Assembly: GCA_959608625.1 (NCBI GenBank)
Contig: CAUHQV010000018.1
Location: forward strand, 1 to 47,188
Reading direction: 5' to 3'
Source of the DNA: an uncultured Flavobacteriales bacterium
GTDB taxonomy: Bacteria > Bacteroidota > Bacteroidia > Flavobacteriales > UBA1820
DNA: 47,188 bases
The notes below the pieces were generated by a model. It saw only the letters and a list, made by a program, of their open reading frames with translations, made no database searches and had not been told where the DNA came from. This document shows, piece by piece, positions 27,101 through 33,765 of this stretch. Position numbers and translations under genes: made by a program. Each line of letters starts with the position of its first letter. Position 1 is the first letter of the stretch.

Positions 27101-27168
27101 TCCCGAAAGAAGCCATCATCCAGGGTGAAAAAGAGGAGAGCAAGGCCCCGGCCCTGTTCGCCGACTAA
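24127..27168 (+). CDS. NagZ-like GH3 beta-N-acetylglucosaminidase fused to serine beta-lactamase-fold domain
   Basis: This 1013-residue exported protein has a signal peptide ending SLSAQ. Residues about 35-360 form a GH3 barrel with the NagZ motif KHFPGHGDT (207-215), the acid/base dyad Asp218-His220 and the nucleophile in FTDGMEMQGI (Asp293). A second, GH3 C-terminal-like domain spans about 375-580. Residues about 600-1000 are a serine beta-lactamase/class C fold with the SNTK tetrad (Ser658, Lys661), Tyr772 in YSCLGF (normally YxN) and HSG (His937). NagZ removes GlcNAc from muropeptides. In Bacillus a beta-lactamase-fold amidase, AmiE, removes the peptide from MurNAc and works with NagZ, so this fusion may do both. 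It is divergent from the murQ operon. True antibiotic hydrolysis is unlikely. Confidence 0.9.
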   Translation: MKRLLLLLVFATGFFSLSAQNKDPEFVKYMNSPWVDSVFKTLSLKDQVGQMIFVELRPSNTSTVVKALDDAQKLGVGGAVLFKSTLPEAVALTNSLQKVSKTPMLIAIDGEWGLGMRLDDVSNFPYQMALGSLKDNELIYKMGLEVARQAKRAGLHINLAPTVDVNNNSLNPVIGYRSFGENPKDVAAKGLAYIKGMEAGGIICTAKHFPGHGDTAVDSHADLPLISHDMDRLNSVELVPFKTLIENGATGIMPAHLNVPALTGSNLPTSLSPKAIKELVRDKWGYKGLIFTDGMEMQGISKYYSPGQAARMAVQAGNDVLELVRDPKEAIDSIYAAVQKGQISKKQIEESVRRILAIKYYVGLNKYKPANAWNIVSDVNSPASKLLIRQMTQKTLTGLQNKENILPLPTEKYGKIAVVSLRNGQSDTFYNRFKKYFKADYYVFDFKNPLTKADDILDSLKNYDLVIAEIGGFSTRPGKAQQIVDPKKNYTLEYGVTTYLQHFMDRLTKEHANTVLTVFGMPYVMDYMPAIKDAKAVLFSQGDNTLARDLMAQAVCGAFDVDGKLPVNTKPYPMNTSVDIKGGIRFKFTIGEEVGINSNKLEHMVDSIIYNSIANGAFPGCQLIIAKDQKVILDRSYGYHTFTGQEPVKDEDLFDMASNTKVCAALPVYMELYDQGKIDLDAPISKYLPGLKFQKSNKKDVTLRSQLSHIAGFQPYHPFWSDALKKKLIRNKPSKKFNVQIDQNLWASKKIYDFVYKEIRDLPLTEPNKMKYSCLGFVLAPRIIQNVTGENFHDYVDKNVYAKLGAEYTTFNPLTRGGYPLSQIMPTEYDKVFRHSLVHGFVHDEASAVVGGYSSNAGLFSNALGIAELFQMYLNKGTYGGEYFFSPETFDTFNKQYYLQYNNYRAIGFEKATPANKDRTVEAAWPAPSTSPEAFGHSGFTGTYAWADPTNGLVYVFLSNRVYPTRDNKAFDKMQARVGIHELAYQLLKEGLPKEAIIQGEKEESKAPALFAD

Positions 27169-27190
27169 TACAGGAAGAACATTACTTTCC

Positions 27191-27225
27191 AAAAAACCCC
27201 GCTCGAATTTCGAGCGGGGTTTTTG
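27191..27225. terminator. Bidirectional terminator between nagZ fusion and SulP gene
   Basis: The 10-base-pair stem 27196-27205 with 27211-27220 closes AATTT, with A's on the left and T's on the right. It serves both the plus-strand nagZ fusion and the minus-strand SulP gene that converge here. Confidence 0.9.
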
Positions 27226-27240
27226 TTTAGCCGCAATTAT

Positions 27241-28968
27241 TTATGATTCCGAAGTCTTACCCTTGGAATGCCTTTCGGCCCGTTTTTGCGCCAGCAGAGG
27301 CGCCAGTTTATTGGCATGTGCCACGGCGTTATCGATATGACTGAAGATGTTGTCCGGGCCGACCATCGCTTCGATACCCATTTTTTCCAGTGTTTGATGT
27401 ACCTGCGGATTGACCCCGGAAAGGATGATATGAATGTGCTCTTTCTGGGAAGAATGAACGAACGTCTCCAGGTTGTATACGCCCGTGGAATCGATGAACG
27501 GGACGCTCCGCATGCGGATAATTCGCACCAACGGTTTGTCTCCCATCCGGCGCATCACATCGTCGAATTTATTGGCCACCCCGAAAAAGAAAGGGCCGTC
27601 GATCTCATATACTTCCACCCCTTTGGCCAGGATCGCCTTGTCGCCCTTATTGGCCAATACGTCGCTGTGATGGCGGGTATCGAGCTGTCCGCGCAGCACG
27701 GAAACACTGGTCGTCTCGCTCACCCGTTTGACAAACAGGAACACCGCCATCAGCATGCCTATTTCGATGGCGATGGTCAGGTTGAAAACCACCGTCAGGA
27801 AAAAAGTCACCGCCATGACCATCACATCCGATTTCGGCCCTTTGAGCAGGGAGCGCACCGTACGCCAGCCGCTCATATTGTACGAGACCACGATCAGCAC
27901 CCCCGCCAGGCAGGCCATCGGAATATGCTTGGTAAGCCCTCCCAGGAACAGCAGCATCAGCAAAAGCACCACCGCATGGATCATGCCGGCCACCGCCGTA
28001 CGCGCGCCATTGTTGATATTGGTCATCGTACGGGCGATAGCCCCGGTAACAGGGATCCCCCCGAAAAAGGGGACTACGATATTGGCCGCCCCCTGGGCGA
28101 TGAGTTCGGTATTGGAATTGTGCCGGTCGCCCGTCACCCCGTCGGCCACCGTAGCGGAGAGCAGGGATTCTATCGCTCCGAGCATAGCGATAGTGAACGC
28201 AGCCGGCATCAGCATATTGACCGTCTGCATATCGAGAGTAAAACCTTGCGGCGACGGAATGGAAGTCCCAATGAGAAACCTGTCGCCGATCGTCTCGACG
28301 GACGTAATCCCGGCATAGGTTTTCAGCAGATAGACCGCCACCGTGATCACAACGATAGCCACCAGCGAACCCGGCACTTTCCGGGATATCCGGGGGGTAA
28401 AAGCGATAATTGCGATACTCGCCATACCTATGAGCGCCGTCCATATATCTACGGAAGCGATATGTTGGAAATAAACGGCCCATTTGGAGAGGAAATCGGC
28501 CGGAGCGTCCTTTATTCCCAGCCCGAGAAAATCGCCGATCTGCGTGGTAAAAATGGTCAGCGCGATACCGCTGGTAAAGCCGATGACGATAGGGTATGGA
28601 ATGAATTTGATGATGGTGCCCAAGCGGAGGAGCCCCATCACCACCAGCATAATACCGGCCATCAACGTGGCCAGCGCCAGCCCTTGCAGGCCGAACTGCT
28701 GGACGATCCCGTAAACGATCACGATAAACGCCCCTGTCGGGCCGCCTATCTGCACGGAACTGCCGCCTAAAAACGACACGATAAACCCGCCTATCACGGC
28801 CGTGATAAGACCTTTCTCCGGGCTGACACCCGAAGCGATACCGAACGCTATGGCCAGCGGCAATGCGACGATACCGACAATGATGCCGGCCATCAGGTCG
28901 GCAGTGAATTTTTCCCGCGAATAGTCTTTTATCGCTTCAAAAAATTTCGGTCTGAAATCTACCTTCAT
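27241..28968 (-). CDS. SulP-family anion transporter with STAS domain
   Basis: From the ATG at 28968 this is a 575-residue inner-membrane protein. It shows the SulP signature near the N-terminus (GIIVGIVALPLAIAFGIASG, GGSSVQIGGPTGAFIVIVYG), about 12-14 membrane segments and a C-terminal cytoplasmic STAS domain (about 430-560; VRIIRMRSVPFIDSTGV). The family carries sulfate, bicarbonate or dicarboxylates by ion-coupled transport. An in-frame ATG at 29028 lies upstream of a candidate -7 element (28992-28999) and is therefore rejected as the start; an ATG at 28977 is also possible. It is a single-gene unit converging with the nagZ fusion. The transported anion cannot be read from the sequence. 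Confidence 0.9.
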   Translation of the reverse strand: MKVDFRPKFFEAIKDYSREKFTADLMAGIIVGIVALPLAIAFGIASGVSPEKGLITAVIGGFIVSFLGGSSVQIGGPTGAFIVIVYGIVQQFGLQGLALATLMAGIMLVVMGLLRLGTIIKFIPYPIVIGFTSGIALTIFTTQIGDFLGLGIKDAPADFLSKWAVYFQHIASVDIWTALIGMASIAIIAFTPRISRKVPGSLVAIVVITVAVYLLKTYAGITSVETIGDRFLIGTSIPSPQGFTLDMQTVNMLMPAAFTIAMLGAIESLLSATVADGVTGDRHNSNTELIAQGAANIVVPFFGGIPVTGAIARTMTNINNGARTAVAGMIHAVVLLLMLLFLGGLTKHIPMACLAGVLIVVSYNMSGWRTVRSLLKGPKSDVMVMAVTFFLTVVFNLTIAIEIGMLMAVFLFVKRVSETTSVSVLRGQLDTRHHSDVLANKGDKAILAKGVEVYEIDGPFFFGVANKFDDVMRRMGDKPLVRIIRMRSVPFIDSTGVYNLETFVHSSQKEHIHIILSGVNPQVHQTLEKMGIEAMVGPDNIFSHIDNAVAHANKLAPLLAQKRAERHSKGKTSES

Positions 28969-28991
28969 CTTTATCATCTTAAAAAACGGCG

Positions 28992-28999
28992 CAAAGTTA
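28992..28999 (-). promoter_or_regulatory. Candidate -7 element of the SulP gene
   Basis: TAACTTTG on the minus strand fits TAnnTTTG, 23 bases ahead of the chosen ATG at 28968. It lies inside the longest possible reading frame, which argues for the shorter start. No good -33 element was seen. Confidence 0.4.
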
Positions 29000-29029
29000 C
29001 TAATTTTCCTTTTGTCGTGTTTATACATA

Positions 29030-29063
29030 AAAAAGCGCCCCTATAGAACAGGGGCGCTTTTTA
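29030..29063. terminator. Terminator after secDF
   Basis: An 8-base-pair stem GCGCCCCT/AGGGGCGC (29035-29042 with 29050-29057) is flanked by A's on the left and T's on the right. It lies 19 bases beyond the secDF stop on the minus strand, giving a U-run of six. Confidence 0.85.
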
Positions 29064-29081
29064 TTAAGACCTTTCGGCCGG

Positions 29082-32000
29082 TTATTTCCGATGCAGCGCT
29101 TTTTCCCTGTTCTTGCTGAAACGCAAGAGGTCGAGCATCACAGGCGTGGCCGTGCAAATGGATGAATACGTCCCCACAAGAACGCCGATACCCATAGCGA
29201 ACATAAAGCCGCGGATACTGTCTCCACCCCAAATGAAGATGACCAAGATCACTGCAAAAGTAGATACCGATGTATTGATCGTACGGCTCAACGTCTTGTT
29301 GATCGCTATATTGGCCAACGTATCTACATCTTTGCGCGGATTGTTCCGCACTTCTTCACGGATTCGGTCGAACACGATCACGTTGTCGTTCAGGGCATAT
29401 CCTATCACTGTCAGGATGGCCGCGACAAAAGTCTGGTCTATCTGCATAGAGAACGGAAGGATGCCGTGGAGCAACGCAAACACACCGCAGACAATGATCA
29501 CGTTGTGCACCGATGCGGCGACACAACCGGCGGAATACTGCCATTTGCGGAAACGGAACAGGATATAGAGGAATATTCCCGCCAGTGCGAATACCAACGC
29601 CAATACGGTCGACGTTTTGATATCGTCGGCCATCGTAGGACCTACGACATTGGCCTCCATGATACCCAAACCGCTGCCGCTGGTGAATTCCGCATAGGAA
29701 AACCCTTCGGGGAAGTATTTTTTGAGTCCCTCATACATCGTACGATCCACCATGTCGTCCACTTCATGGCCTGTTCTCTCGCTCATGAATTTAGTCGAAA
29801 TCTTCACTTGGCGTTCGGTTCCGAAAGTCTTCACCTCCGGCAATTCATGTTGGCCATCCACGACCAGCACTTCTTGCAGGCTCTTGGCTATCTCTTCGGT
29901 CACTACCGGCTGATCGAAACGCACCGTATAGGTACGTCCGCCTACGAAATCGATACTCTTATCGAATCCGCGGACACCCATAGCCAGGAAAGACACTACG
30001 ACCAATACAATTGATATCGCGTAGAATATATTCTTTTTCTTGACAAACTGGAAATTCGCATTGACGAACAGATTCTTGGAAATGACCGTGAATACCCGCA
30101 GCGGACGGCCGTGTTTCACATCGGAATCCATGAGCATGCGCGAGATAAAAATAGAAGTGATCACCGAAGTGATGATACCGATCATCATCGTAGTGGCAAA
30201 GCCCTGGATCGGCCCCTTACCGAATATAAACAGGATAAGGCTGGTGAGGAACGTCGTGGACTGCGAGTCGATAATAGACGGCAGAGCATTGCTGTAACCA
30301 TCCTTGACGGCCTGCTTATCCGTCTTTCCGGCCCGGAGCTCTTCCTTGATACGTTCGTTAATGATCACATTCGCGTCGACCGCCATACCGATGGTCAGGA
30401 TGATACCCGCAAAACCGGGCAGGGTCAGTGTCGCCCCGAGGGATGCCAGTATGCCAAATATAAACAAAGCGTTGATAAACAATGCTATATCTGCATAGAA
30501 TCCCGAACGGTTATAGAACAGCACCATCCACACCAATACCAACGCAAAAGCGATGAAGAACGAAAGCATGCTCGCCTCGATGGATTCCTGTCCCAGGGAC
30601 GGCCCTACCACCTCGGACTGGATGATATGCGTAGGAGCCGGTAAACGACCCGCTTTCAGGATATTGGCCAAGTCCTGTGCTTCTTTCACATCGAATTGGC
30701 CAGTGATTTCAGACCGGCCTCCGGTAATGGCTACCTGCACAGTCGGTGCAGAATATACGGTCTGGTCCAACACGATAGCTATCGCATTGCCGATATTGTC
30801 GGAAGTGAGTTTCGCCCACATATCCGTACCCCGGGCATCCATCACCATGTTCACACAGGGACGGCTATGTTGGTCGTAGTCCTGGGAGGCATCGCTTATC
30901 AGGTCGCCGGACATGATCGGAGCTCCTTTGGCATTAGACCGGATGGCATACAGTTCCATTACCGTTTTATCCTGCTGGGGAGGTTTGTTGCCCCACATGA
31001 ACTCGGCGTACTCCAGTCCGTATTTGCCCCGCAATTCTATCGCCAGGGAAGAATTCAGAATTTTATTTACGGCTGCCGTATCCTTGATAGGCACATAAGC
31101 GACGACTGAAGTCCCCTGCTGGATAGGATAAAGCACATCGAACAAAGGATTATCCCCTTTCCGGATAGAGTCGGGCTTGTCGGCCGCTGCATTTTCAGCT
31201 TCTTGGAGAAGTTTTTCAGCAGCTTCCTTGAGCGAATCGACGTTGTCTTTGGTTATTTTCGTAGTCGAGCTGCCTTGTGCAGCAGAATTGTCGGCGACAG
31301 CAGGGGCAGCCGCTTCTCCGGATTCTTTCTTTTTCAGGTCGTTCTGTTCTTTCAGCCGGCCGTTAAGCTCGATGAAATACGGGATGATCTCCACCGGAGT
31401 ATATACAGTCCAGAATTCCAACGCGGCGGAAGATTGGAGAAGTTTACGGACACGCTCGGCATCCGACACACCGGCCAGTTCCACTGCGATCTGGTCCGTA
31501 CCGGGAAGGCGTTGGATAGTCGGGGACGAAACGCCGAATTTATCTATACGGGTACGGAGAATCTTGTAAGCGCGGTCTACGGCCCCATCCACCTCTTTGC
31601 GGACAGCCGCTTTAGCCTGGTCGTCGGTCATATTACCGGTATGCCCGGAAGAAATACTGCCGAATATCTGCGGAGAGGAAAGTTTTACATCCACTCCGTC
31701 GGCTTTGGCGATCTCATCGAACTTGCGGAAGAAAACGGTCAGGTAATCCTCCTTACCCCCGCTTTGCTCCTTGGCAGCGATCAACGCCTTATTAAACGTT
31801 GGATCCGATGTATTGTTGGCCAGGCCCTTTACCACATCCTCGACGGACACCTCGAGGATCACGCTGACACCGCCCTGCAGGTCGAGGCCTAGCTTGAGCT
31901 CGTTATTCTTGATGTCCGAATACGTGTACTGAATAGGTCTCCACGATCCTATCCCAATATTCACTACCGGGTCTGTGGCCGTGGAATCGAAATAATATTG

Positions 32001-32186
32001 GCGCATTTTTTTAAACGCCGAGTCCCGTGCCGAATTGGTAGCATAAGAGAACTGGTCGGCTTGGGCTATGGCATATTCGTCTGCCCTCTGATCGACGCTC
32101 TTGGCCTTCCACGTAAAAAACAACTGGTAAACGCACACTATTCCCAGTACAATAAGGAATAAGCGAATAGGACCTTTGTTTTGCAT
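29082..32186 (-). CDS. secDF: Protein translocase SecDF (fused SecD-SecF)
   Basis: This 1034-residue protein joins SecD and SecF, as is common in Bacteroidetes. The SecD half has an N-terminal membrane helix, a periplasmic P1 region (DLQGGVSVILEV near residue 100), a charged Ala/Glu-rich insert (about 290-350), the block VVGPSLGQESIEAS and six membrane helices. The SecF half begins near residue 700 (FVKKKNIFYAISIVLVVVSF, FDKSIDFVGGRTYTVRF) and carries ANVVGPTMADDIKTSTV and VIGYALNDNVIVFDRIREE. It uses the proton gradient to pull exported proteins out of SecYEG. A -7-like element precedes it at 32229-32236, and it is followed by a terminator. Confidence 0.96.
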   Translation of the reverse strand: MQNKGPIRLFLIVLGIVCVYQLFFTWKAKSVDQRADEYAIAQADQFSYATNSARDSAFKKMRQYYFDSTATDPVVNIGIGSWRPIQYTYSDIKNNELKLGLDLQGGVSVILEVSVEDVVKGLANNTSDPTFNKALIAAKEQSGGKEDYLTVFFRKFDEIAKADGVDVKLSSPQIFGSISSGHTGNMTDDQAKAAVRKEVDGAVDRAYKILRTRIDKFGVSSPTIQRLPGTDQIAVELAGVSDAERVRKLLQSSAALEFWTVYTPVEIIPYFIELNGRLKEQNDLKKKESGEAAAPAVADNSAAQGSSTTKITKDNVDSLKEAAEKLLQEAENAAADKPDSIRKGDNPLFDVLYPIQQGTSVVAYVPIKDTAAVNKILNSSLAIELRGKYGLEYAEFMWGNKPPQQDKTVMELYAIRSNAKGAPIMSGDLISDASQDYDQHSRPCVNMVMDARGTDMWAKLTSDNIGNAIAIVLDQTVYSAPTVQVAITGGRSEITGQFDVKEAQDLANILKAGRLPAPTHIIQSEVVGPSLGQESIEASMLSFFIAFALVLVWMVLFYNRSGFYADIALFINALFIFGILASLGATLTLPGFAGIILTIGMAVDANVIINERIKEELRAGKTDKQAVKDGYSNALPSIIDSQSTTFLTSLILFIFGKGPIQGFATTMMIGIITSVITSIFISRMLMDSDVKHGRPLRVFTVISKNLFVNANFQFVKKKNIFYAISIVLVVVSFLAMGVRGFDKSIDFVGGRTYTVRFDQPVVTEEIAKSLQEVLVVDGQHELPEVKTFGTERQVKISTKFMSERTGHEVDDMVDRTMYEGLKKYFPEGFSYAEFTSGSGLGIMEANVVGPTMADDIKTSTVLALVFALAGIFLYILFRFRKWQYSAGCVAASVHNVIIVCGVFALLHGILPFSMQIDQTFVAAILTVIGYALNDNVIVFDRIREEVRNNPRKDVDTLANIAINKTLSRTINTSVSTFAVILVIFIWGGDSIRGFMFAMGIGVLVGTYSSICTATPVMLDLLRFSKNREKALHRK

Positions 32187-32228
32187 TATCTTATTTAGTT
32201 AGTATGTTTAATTATTCTTTTCAGTGGG

Positions 32229-32236
32229 CAAATATA
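32229..32236 (-). promoter_or_regulatory. Candidate -7 element of secDF
   Basis: TATATTTG on the minus strand matches TAnnTTTG, 42 bases ahead of the secDF start. No clear -33 element was found at the usual distance. Confidence 0.35.
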
Positions 32237-32291
32237 TGACAATCCCGTGGTTTTTCCGCTTTATTTCTTTCCGGGATGGCCCTTATCCGCC

Positions 32292-32612
32292 TTAATCTCT
32301 TACATATATATCTATCAGTTCCTCCAGGGGAGGATTTTTCAGGAATTTATCCCGCTCTTTGCTTTTTACCGGAAGATATTTATCCATATTCTCCTCGAAC
32401 AGATTCCAATCTTCACTATCCCTGGGTATCTTGAGGTATTCCCCGCATGTATGCTGCACGATCAGGTATACGTGTTCCCGGCGGCGGTTATCGTATCCCC
32501 ATTCGCCGTGCACATAATAAGCCACCCGCAAGACATCCTCCCAATAGTAAAGCTCTTCGGAAAACGTCTCCTGGATTTCAAGGGTAAAATAATCGTCGTT
32601 GAATTTCAGCAT
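32292..32612 (-). CDS. Hypothetical protein, 106 residues
   Basis: This ORF lies 20 bases after the lpxD-like gene on the same strand and is probably co-transcribed with it. The protein is soluble-looking, acidic and rich in Tyr and Trp (FSEELYYWEDVLRVAYYVHG, WGYDNRRREHVYLIV), with no signal peptide and no membrane segment. I do not recognise a family. The spacing, operon position and lack of a competing frame support it as a real gene, and the regular mix of strands and helices implied by the sequence suggests a small folded domain. No function is proposed. Confidence 0.6.
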   Translation of the reverse strand: MLKFNDDYFTLEIQETFSEELYYWEDVLRVAYYVHGEWGYDNRRREHVYLIVQHTCGEYLKIPRDSEDWNLFEENMDKYLPVKSKERDKFLKNPPLEELIDIYVRD

Positions 32613-32632
32613 CGCACTTCAAAAATTTCCGA

Positions 32633-33568
32633 TCAAAACCCTTTCTTTTTCAGAAGCGAGGGCAAAAGCCGGTAGAATGCTTCGCGCTTGTACAATTTTT
32701 CCGCTTCTTCGGCCGGATATCCGAAATACGTCTTTCCGGCTTCCAGCGATTTGGATACGCCGGACTGCGCCAAAATAACGGCCCCTGTTCCGATCGTAAT
32801 CCCGGAGGTCATCCCCACCTGTCCCCAGATGGTTACTTTGTCCTCGATAATGTTGCACCCGGCGATACCGCACTGGGCGGCGATCAGGCATTCCTTCCCG
32901 ATAACCGTATCGTGTCCTACGTGAACATGATTGTCTATTTTAGTACCTGCACCGATAGTCGTGGGTGCCGAAACACCCCGGTCTATCGTACAGGCCGAGC
33001 CGATCTCCACATCGTCCCCGATCACCACATTCCCGCTGGACAGAAGCCGGTCGTAGCCTTCGGGACGGTGTTTGTAATAGAAAGCATCCCCGCCTATTAC
33101 TGCGCCCGGGCTGAGGATCACCCGGTTGCCGATACGGGTACCGTCGCATACGATCACTCCGGCATGGAGCACACAATCTTCCCCGATCTCCACATCGTTT
33201 CCGATGAACACGCCGGGCTGAACTATCGTTCCTTTTCCGATCTTAGCATCGGGGGCTATCATGGCCGTAGCGGGTACAAAAGGACAAAAAGCTTTGGTGA
33301 TCTTATTGAAATCGCGGAACGGATCGCTCGAAATAATAAGGGCCTTCCCCTCGGGGCATTCCACGTCCTTATCTATCAACACTACCGTAGCCGCGCTGCG
33401 GAGCGCTTTCTCGTAATATTTGGGATGGTCGACAAATACGATGTCCCCCGGTGCTACACTGTGTATTTCATTGATCCCTGTGATGGGAAAATCGGCCGGG
33501 CCTACGTATTTTTCGGCCCCAATCATCGATGCTATTTCCGAGAGAGTCTTCGGTGTGGAAAATTTCAT
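32633..33568 (-). CDS. lpxD: LpxD-like UDP-3-O-acylglucosamine N-acyltransferase
   Basis: From the ATG at 33568 this is a 311-residue cytoplasmic left-handed beta-helix enzyme. An N-terminal UDP-binding-type domain (about 1-90) is followed by hexapeptide repeats (about 95-280; IGKGTIVQPGVFIGNDVEIGEDCVLHAG-like turns, KIDNHVHVGHDTVIG with the expected catalytic His region) and a short helical tail. LpxD adds the N-linked 3-hydroxyacyl chain to UDP-glucosamine in lipid A synthesis. Bacteroidetes often carry a second LpxD-like gene apart from the lpx cluster, and this one, with no lpx neighbours, could be that copy. A -7-like element at 33604-33611 falls between this start and an upstream in-frame ATG at 33616, supporting the shorter form. 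Confidence 0.85.
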   Translation of the reverse strand: MKFSTPKTLSEIASMIGAEKYVGPADFPITGINEIHSVAPGDIVFVDHPKYYEKALRSAATVVLIDKDVECPEGKALIISSDPFRDFNKITKAFCPFVPATAMIAPDAKIGKGTIVQPGVFIGNDVEIGEDCVLHAGVIVCDGTRIGNRVILSPGAVIGGDAFYYKHRPEGYDRLLSSGNVVIGDDVEIGSACTIDRGVSAPTTIGAGTKIDNHVHVGHDTVIGKECLIAAQCGIAGCNIIEDKVTIWGQVGMTSGITIGTGAVILAQSGVSKSLEAGKTYFGYPAEEAEKLYKREAFYRLLPSLLKKKGF

Positions 33569-33603
33569 CTTCTTGTCGGAGTATATTACAATTAATGCAA
33601 CGG

Positions 33604-33611
33604 CAAAGTTA
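33604..33611 (-). promoter_or_regulatory. Candidate -7 element of the lpxD-like gene
   Basis: TAACTTTG on the minus strand fits TAnnTTTG and lies 35 bases ahead of the chosen ATG at 33568. The upstream -33 region has no TTTG. Confidence 0.4.
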
Positions 33612-33765
33612 AACAAAAAGTAGGAAGAATCGATGAACGGCGTTTTAAATTTTGAATGTCATCATTTCCCTTCTTTTCGCCTTGCCCGGCCGGCTGCCGG
33701 CATTTTGCATTCCTATTCCCGGTCGGCCCGGATTACGGGGCAGTTCCAGCTAAGAGTGCGCCTTC

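Noticed and set aside
24127..27168. An antibiotic-resistance beta-lactamase
   Set aside because: The beta-lactamase-fold part is fused to NagZ, has YSC instead of YxN, and sits in a peptidoglycan-salvage locus; an amidase or esterase role is more likely.
33617..33765. A possible small gene or RNA between the lpxD-like and phosphate-transporter genes
   Set aside because: The 149 bases show no start-stop frame with a plausible protein and only a short CCTTCTTAAGAAGG palindrome at the transporter stop.
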